From: Candidatus Peregrinibacteria bacterium
Lineage (GTDB): Bacteria; Patescibacteriota; Gracilibacteria; UBA1369; PNNO01
Direction of reading: 5' to 3'
Length of the DNA: 8,766 bases
NCBI GenBank assembly: GCA_030595015.1
Contig: JAUVDZ010000043.1
Location: 1 to 8,766, forward strand
The translations under genes and the position numbers were made by a program. The notes beneath the pieces were generated by a model that saw nothing but the letters and a program-made list of their open reading frames with translations, made no database searches and had not been told where the DNA came from. Shown piece by piece: positions 6,805 through 8,766 of the stretch (within the stretch, counting starts at the first letter, position 1; the number at the start of each line of letters is the position of its first letter).

Positions 6805-7260
6805 ATGGAATGGATAATTGGAATTTTTAGCGGAATTATTTCTTCTTTAATAATAATCTTAACCGGGAGTTATCTTATACCACTTTTAAAAGGCTTTTTT
6901 GAAAATACAATTAAAATAAGTGGTCGTTATATGGCAGAAACAAAAAATCCATCTGGAAATATGCAACATTATGAATTAATAATAAAACAATTTGGAAATA
7001 AATTAAAAGCTAGTTTAGCTGTAGAAACAATAAATAAAAAAGCCCCCTTTGTTGTCTTTAAATTGAAAGGAAGTATAAAAGATAGGTTGGTATTATTACA
7101 TGGCAGAGCAAAAAATAATAAATATGTCACTTCAAATTCTTATCTGCTAGAAGTTAAAAAAGGAGGTAATTCCTTAATAGGGAAAAAGCTATGGTTTAGT
7201 AAAACAAATGATACAGTTGAATCATTCGATATAGAATATATTCGTAAAAAAACCTATTAA
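6805..7260 (+). CDS. Small membrane-anchored beta-rich protein, unknown function
   Basis: This 151-residue protein has one strong hydrophobic segment at about 3-28 (IIGIFSGIISSLIIILTG and on), followed by a soluble domain of roughly 115 residues. The soluble part shows alternating short strands and turns: SGRYMAE, HYELIIKQFGNKL, PFVVFKLKGSIKDRLVLLHGRAK, SYLLEVKKGGNSLIGKKLWF, ESFDIEYIRK. This pattern suggests a small lipocalin-like beta-barrel on a membrane anchor, an architecture loosely like the 2TM-beta-barrel CBASS effector Cap15, although only one helix is clear and no homology is claimed. The gene starts 8 bp after the radical-SAM stop and is the last of the operon. It could be a receptor, immunity protein or effector for the modified peptide. 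This is inference from shape and position only. Confidence 0.75.
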   Translation: MEWIIGIFSGIISSLIIILTGSYLIPLLKGFFENTIKISGRYMAETKNPSGNMQHYELIIKQFGNKLKASLAVETINKKAPFVVFKLKGSIKDRLVLLHGRAKNNKYVTSNSYLLEVKKGGNSLIGKKLWFSKTNDTVESFDIEYIRKKTY

Positions 7261-7264
7261 CAAA

Positions 7265-7335
7265 GCCAAGCACATTTGTAATTCACACAAACCAACGCCC
7301 TGACCAAAAATTGCAAAAGAAGTTGTCCTGCCAAC
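7265..7335 (+). repeat. Dispersed intergenic repeat, copy B
   Basis: This is the partner of the stretch at 205-285. Blocks in the same order are GCCAA (7265-7269), AGCACATTTG (7269-7278), CGC..GACCAAA (7296-7308) and TGCCAAC (7329-7335). The 60-nt distance between AGCACATTTG and TGCCAAC is identical in both copies, while the sequence between them is diverged. The two copies bracket the methyltransferase-to-beta-protein gene block almost exactly. Confidence 0.45.
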
Positions 7336-7495
7336 TCAAGAAAAAGAAACAACGAAACGATAACAAAGGCTTATACCCAATTTAAAAGAAATATCAAAAC
7401 TGATAAATAATTTAGATAATATATTAAAAGTGGGAACTCAGTCTTAATACTTCTTTTACAGGGTTTGGTAAGCTTTATAAAAAAATAAAATAAAA

Positions 7496-7548
7496 TTTGT
7501 GTTTATTTCAAACTTTTTGTGTTACTTTTAGTAAAACAAATCATTTTG
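7496..7548 (+). promoter_or_regulatory. Candidate Bacteroidota-type promoter for the sce7726-like gene
   Basis: Two imperfect matches to the Bacteroidota sigma-ABfr consensus (TTTG, about 19-23 nt, TAnnTTTG) lie 40-95 bp before the ATG at 7591. One is TTTG at 7516-7519 with TCATTTTG at 7541-7548, spaced by 21 nt. The other is TTTG at 7496-7499 with TACTTTTA at 7523-7530, spaced by 23 nt. Each has one mismatch in the downstream box. In such AT-rich DNA chance matches are likely, so this is only a suggestion. Confidence 0.3.
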
Positions 7549-7590
7549 TGCTTGTTAATATAAAATTCACCAACCAATTTTGCATATACG

Positions 7591-8373
7591 ATGATTTTTG
7601 AAAAGGATATAGCTATAAATGAGAAAGCAATAAATATATTAGCAAAAAGTTATAATACTCTCGATTATTCTACAAAACTAGCTATATTATTGAAGGATGT
7701 GTTCCCTACTGAGAACTTTGATCACTTCTCTAAATATGAACTTCATAAACTGCTTAATGATACACTTCTTCAAAACTATAACGGCGAAGAAGTACTTAAA
7801 TATAAACTTTTCCGGTCCTACATAAATAAGCAGAATCTTATAGCCGCTTTTGAGGTTAAGGTAAATAATAGCAGGGTTGATTTTTTAACTATCAATGGAG
7901 ATACTACAAGTTTTGAAATAAAATCGAAATTGGACAATTTATCTAAACTAAGTAAACAAATGGCTGATTACGTGTTAGCCTTTGAATACAACTATTTGGT
8001 TATTGATGAACGACATATTGAAAAGGCCACCGAATTATTACCAGATAGTTATGGCCTTTGGAGTTACAAAGAAGGCAAGTACAAAAAACTAAGAAAAGCA
8101 GTTCTGAACGATAAAATAGATCCAGAAGTGCAATTAAGAATATTAACGAAACGTGAATTGATCAACAACTTCCCAAAAATTGAAGGAATAATAAAAGATA
8201 TCTTGAATTCATTTGATGCTAATAGCATTAACAGTCAATTTAAAAACATATTAAAAAACAGGTATAGAAGCCGCTGGGATTTTTTAGTGTCTTATAAAGC
8301 ACAAATACTTCCAATTGATGTTCAATTCTTCTTTAACACTAATATACAGCCTAACCATATTTATTATCATTAA
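7591..8373 (+). CDS. sce7726-family protein, PD-(D/E)xK nuclease-like
   Basis: This 260-residue soluble protein resembles the sce7726 family, which has a restriction-endonuclease-like core. The visible core is EVK at 88-90, then S-R-V-D97-F, and FEIKSKLDNLSKLSKQ (108-123), where E109-x-K111 with D97 gives the D-x(11)-E-x-K pattern of metal-dependent nucleases. DNLSKLSKQ continuing into LVIDERHIEKATELLPDSYGLW matches the family's typical helix and closing strand. The rest (about 165-260) is helical with no motif that I recognise. The ATG at 7591 follows A/T-rich DNA without a Shine-Dalgarno sequence. Family members are common in mobile and phage-like regions, and a function in DNA cleavage or defence is likely but unproven. 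It stands alone downstream of the operon, with its own probable promoter, and converges on a broken gene 9 bp away. The family call is fairly sure. Confidence 0.75.
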   Translation: MIFEKDIAINEKAINILAKSYNTLDYSTKLAILLKDVFPTENFDHFSKYELHKLLNDTLLQNYNGEEVLKYKLFRSYINKQNLIAAFEVKVNNSRVDFLTINGDTTSFEIKSKLDNLSKLSKQMADYVLAFEYNYLVIDERHIEKATELLPDSYGLWSYKEGKYKKLRKAVLNDKIDPEVQLRILTKRELINNFPKIEGIIKDILNSFDANSINSQFKNILKNRYRSRWDFLVSYKAQILPIDVQFFFNTNIQPNHIYYH

Positions 8374-8382
8374 TCTTTCAAG

Positions 8383-8625
8383 CTAATCAAAATCACCATT
8401 AGATATTTTGGTTCTTAGGCAATGCAAATAGTGTTCCATGCTAATTCTTTTAAACTTTGCAGCACTTCTTCCTGATTCTCCTCCAGATAGCACTCCAAGT
8501 TCGATATTATTGATTATTTTCCAGCCTATGTTATTTAGCCCCAAATAATCCAATGAATGTTCTTGCATTCTTCTTGATGCATCAGAACTAATCACAGCAG
8601 GTACAATTGTTGTTTCAAATTCTGC
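8383..8625 (-). pseudogene. 3' fragment of an unknown gene, truncated by an IS21-family element
   Basis: On the minus strand an open frame runs from the IS junction at about 8625 to a TAG stop at 8383-8385, giving 80 C-terminal residues. Visible segments include TTIVPAVISSDASRRMQEH, LDYLGLNNIGWKII and GESGRSAAKFKRISMEHYL; I do not recognise a family. The frame can be extended to an ATG inside the IS end (near 8679), but those ~18 extra residues are encoded by the element's terminal repeats and are not native. The true 5' part would lie on the far side of the element, beyond the window. The gene converges on the sce7726-like gene with a 9-bp gap, so the two could have shared a termination region. 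Confidence 0.65.
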
Positions 8626-8630
8626 TGGAT

Positions 8631-8674
8631 ATTCCGGTGATGCTGACCCCTCATTCCGGCCATACTGACCCCCC
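8631..8674. repeat. Tandem 22-bp terminal repeats of the IS21-type end
   Basis: Two adjacent units, 8631-8652 and 8653-8674, share ATTCCGG, then AT, then CTGACCCC and a final C, with 18 of 22 positions identical. Repeated units near the tip are characteristic of IS21-family ends, where they serve as multiple binding sites for the IstA transposase. Confidence 0.85.
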
Positions 8675-8717
8675 CTCACAGATTAAAGGTTCATTGAATG
8701 AGATTAGCCTGACAATA

Positions 8718-8766
8718 TTACCGTTTTTTTCTTAAACTTTCTCCTTTTAATTCAATTCTGTATGAA
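8718..8766 (-). CDS. istB: IstB-like ATPase of IS21-family element, C-terminal end only
   Basis: The minus strand from the window edge to the TAA at 8718-8720 encodes a C-terminus reading SYRIELKGESLRKKR. This closely fits the usual C-terminal end of IstB proteins, which finish with a (Y/H)RIELKGESMRK-like segment. IstB is the AAA+ ATPase helper that stimulates IstA-catalysed transposition. Only 15 residues are visible; the Walker motifs are outside the window. The position, just inside the terminal repeats, supports the call. Confidence 0.72.
   Translation of the reverse strand, partial: SYRIELKGESLRKKR

Larger units (their letters stand above)
7261..7590. other. Non-coding region between the operon and the sce7726-like gene
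   Basis: These 330 bases hold no + strand ATG-initiated frame and no plausible minus-strand gene. They contain the second copy of the dispersed repeat at their left edge (7265-7335), an A/T-rich middle, and a likely promoter region for the downstream gene (about 7496-7548). No clear GC-rich hairpin with a T-tract follows the operon, so I cannot mark a terminator. Confidence 0.6.
8626..8766 (-). mobile_element. IS21-family insertion sequence, istB-side end (partial)
   Basis: The element enters from the right edge of the window. Its tip is probably the TGG at 8626-8628, since IS21-family ends are 5'-TG...CA-3' and read from the inside this one ends CCGGAATATCCA. Two tandem copies of a terminal transposase-binding repeat follow, then about 45 bp of spacer and the 3' end of istB. 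IstB is normally the second gene of the element, so this is the right end of an element oriented on the minus strand. The transposase gene istA, the other terminal repeat and the target duplication lie outside the window. Confidence 0.8.

Noticed and set aside
7259..7280. Hairpin ACAAA...TTTGT as operon terminator
   Set aside because: The stem is five weak AT-rich pairs with no following T-tract, and it coincides with the dispersed repeat.
8383..8679. Intact 98-residue minus-strand protein
   Set aside because: Its first ~18 residues are encoded by the IS21-type terminal repeats; only the part from about 8625 down to 8383 is native gene sequence.
1..8766. CRISPR array
   Set aside because: No regularly spaced identical repeats were seen; the only tandem repeat is the IS21-type end.

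Overview
The window looks like Bacteroidota (Bacteroidetes) DNA. It is AT-rich, start codons are preceded by A-rich tracts instead of clear Shine-Dalgarno sequences, the lipoprotein signal peptide has a Bacteroidota-like LTSC lipobox, and an IS21-type end flanks the region. The genus cannot be told from this sequence. The content is accessory, not core: a compact operon, a nuclease-like gene, and an insertion sequence that truncates a neighbour.

Layout. Positions 1-302 hold a GC-richer patch that may be the tail of an upstream gene, then one copy of a dispersed intergenic repeat. A class I SAM methyltransferase follows (303-1073). After 28 bp comes a tightly packed run of genes, all on the + strand: a substrate-binding lipoprotein (1102-2091), an ABC permease (2088-3029), an ABC ATPase (3026-3703), a two-TM protein of unknown function (3700-5052), a 42-residue peptide gene (5057-5185), a PqqD/B12/radical-SAM fusion protein (5192-6796) and a small membrane-anchored beta-rich protein (6805-7260). 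The first four overlap by 4 bp (ATGA) at each junction and the rest are 4-8 bp apart, so this is almost certainly one transcript, possibly including the methyltransferase.

The most interesting part is the peptide/radical-SAM pair. The peptide begins with a K-Y-x-K-P motif like the leaders of PqqA-type and other radical-SAM RiPP precursors. The enzyme starts with a PqqD-like RRE (leader-binding) domain, continues with a cobalamin-binding domain, and ends in a CxxxCxxC radical-SAM core. This reads as an uncharacterised RiPP-type maturation module, unusually embedded behind an importer-type (TrpXYZ/COG2984-COG4120-COG1101-like) ABC transporter and between two membrane proteins. A working model is that the peptide is modified by the enzyme, possibly C-methylated, and that the membrane proteins and transporter handle, sense or respond to the product. 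The sequence supports the modification step far better than any particular biological role.

The right side holds a 330-bp non-coding stretch with a second copy of the dispersed repeat, then an sce7726-like PD-(D/E)xK nuclease-fold protein (7591-8373). Convergent to it is the 3' part of an unknown gene (8383-8625, - strand), cut by the end of an IS21-family element. That end shows two 22-bp tandem repeats and the last 15 codons of istB at the window edge.
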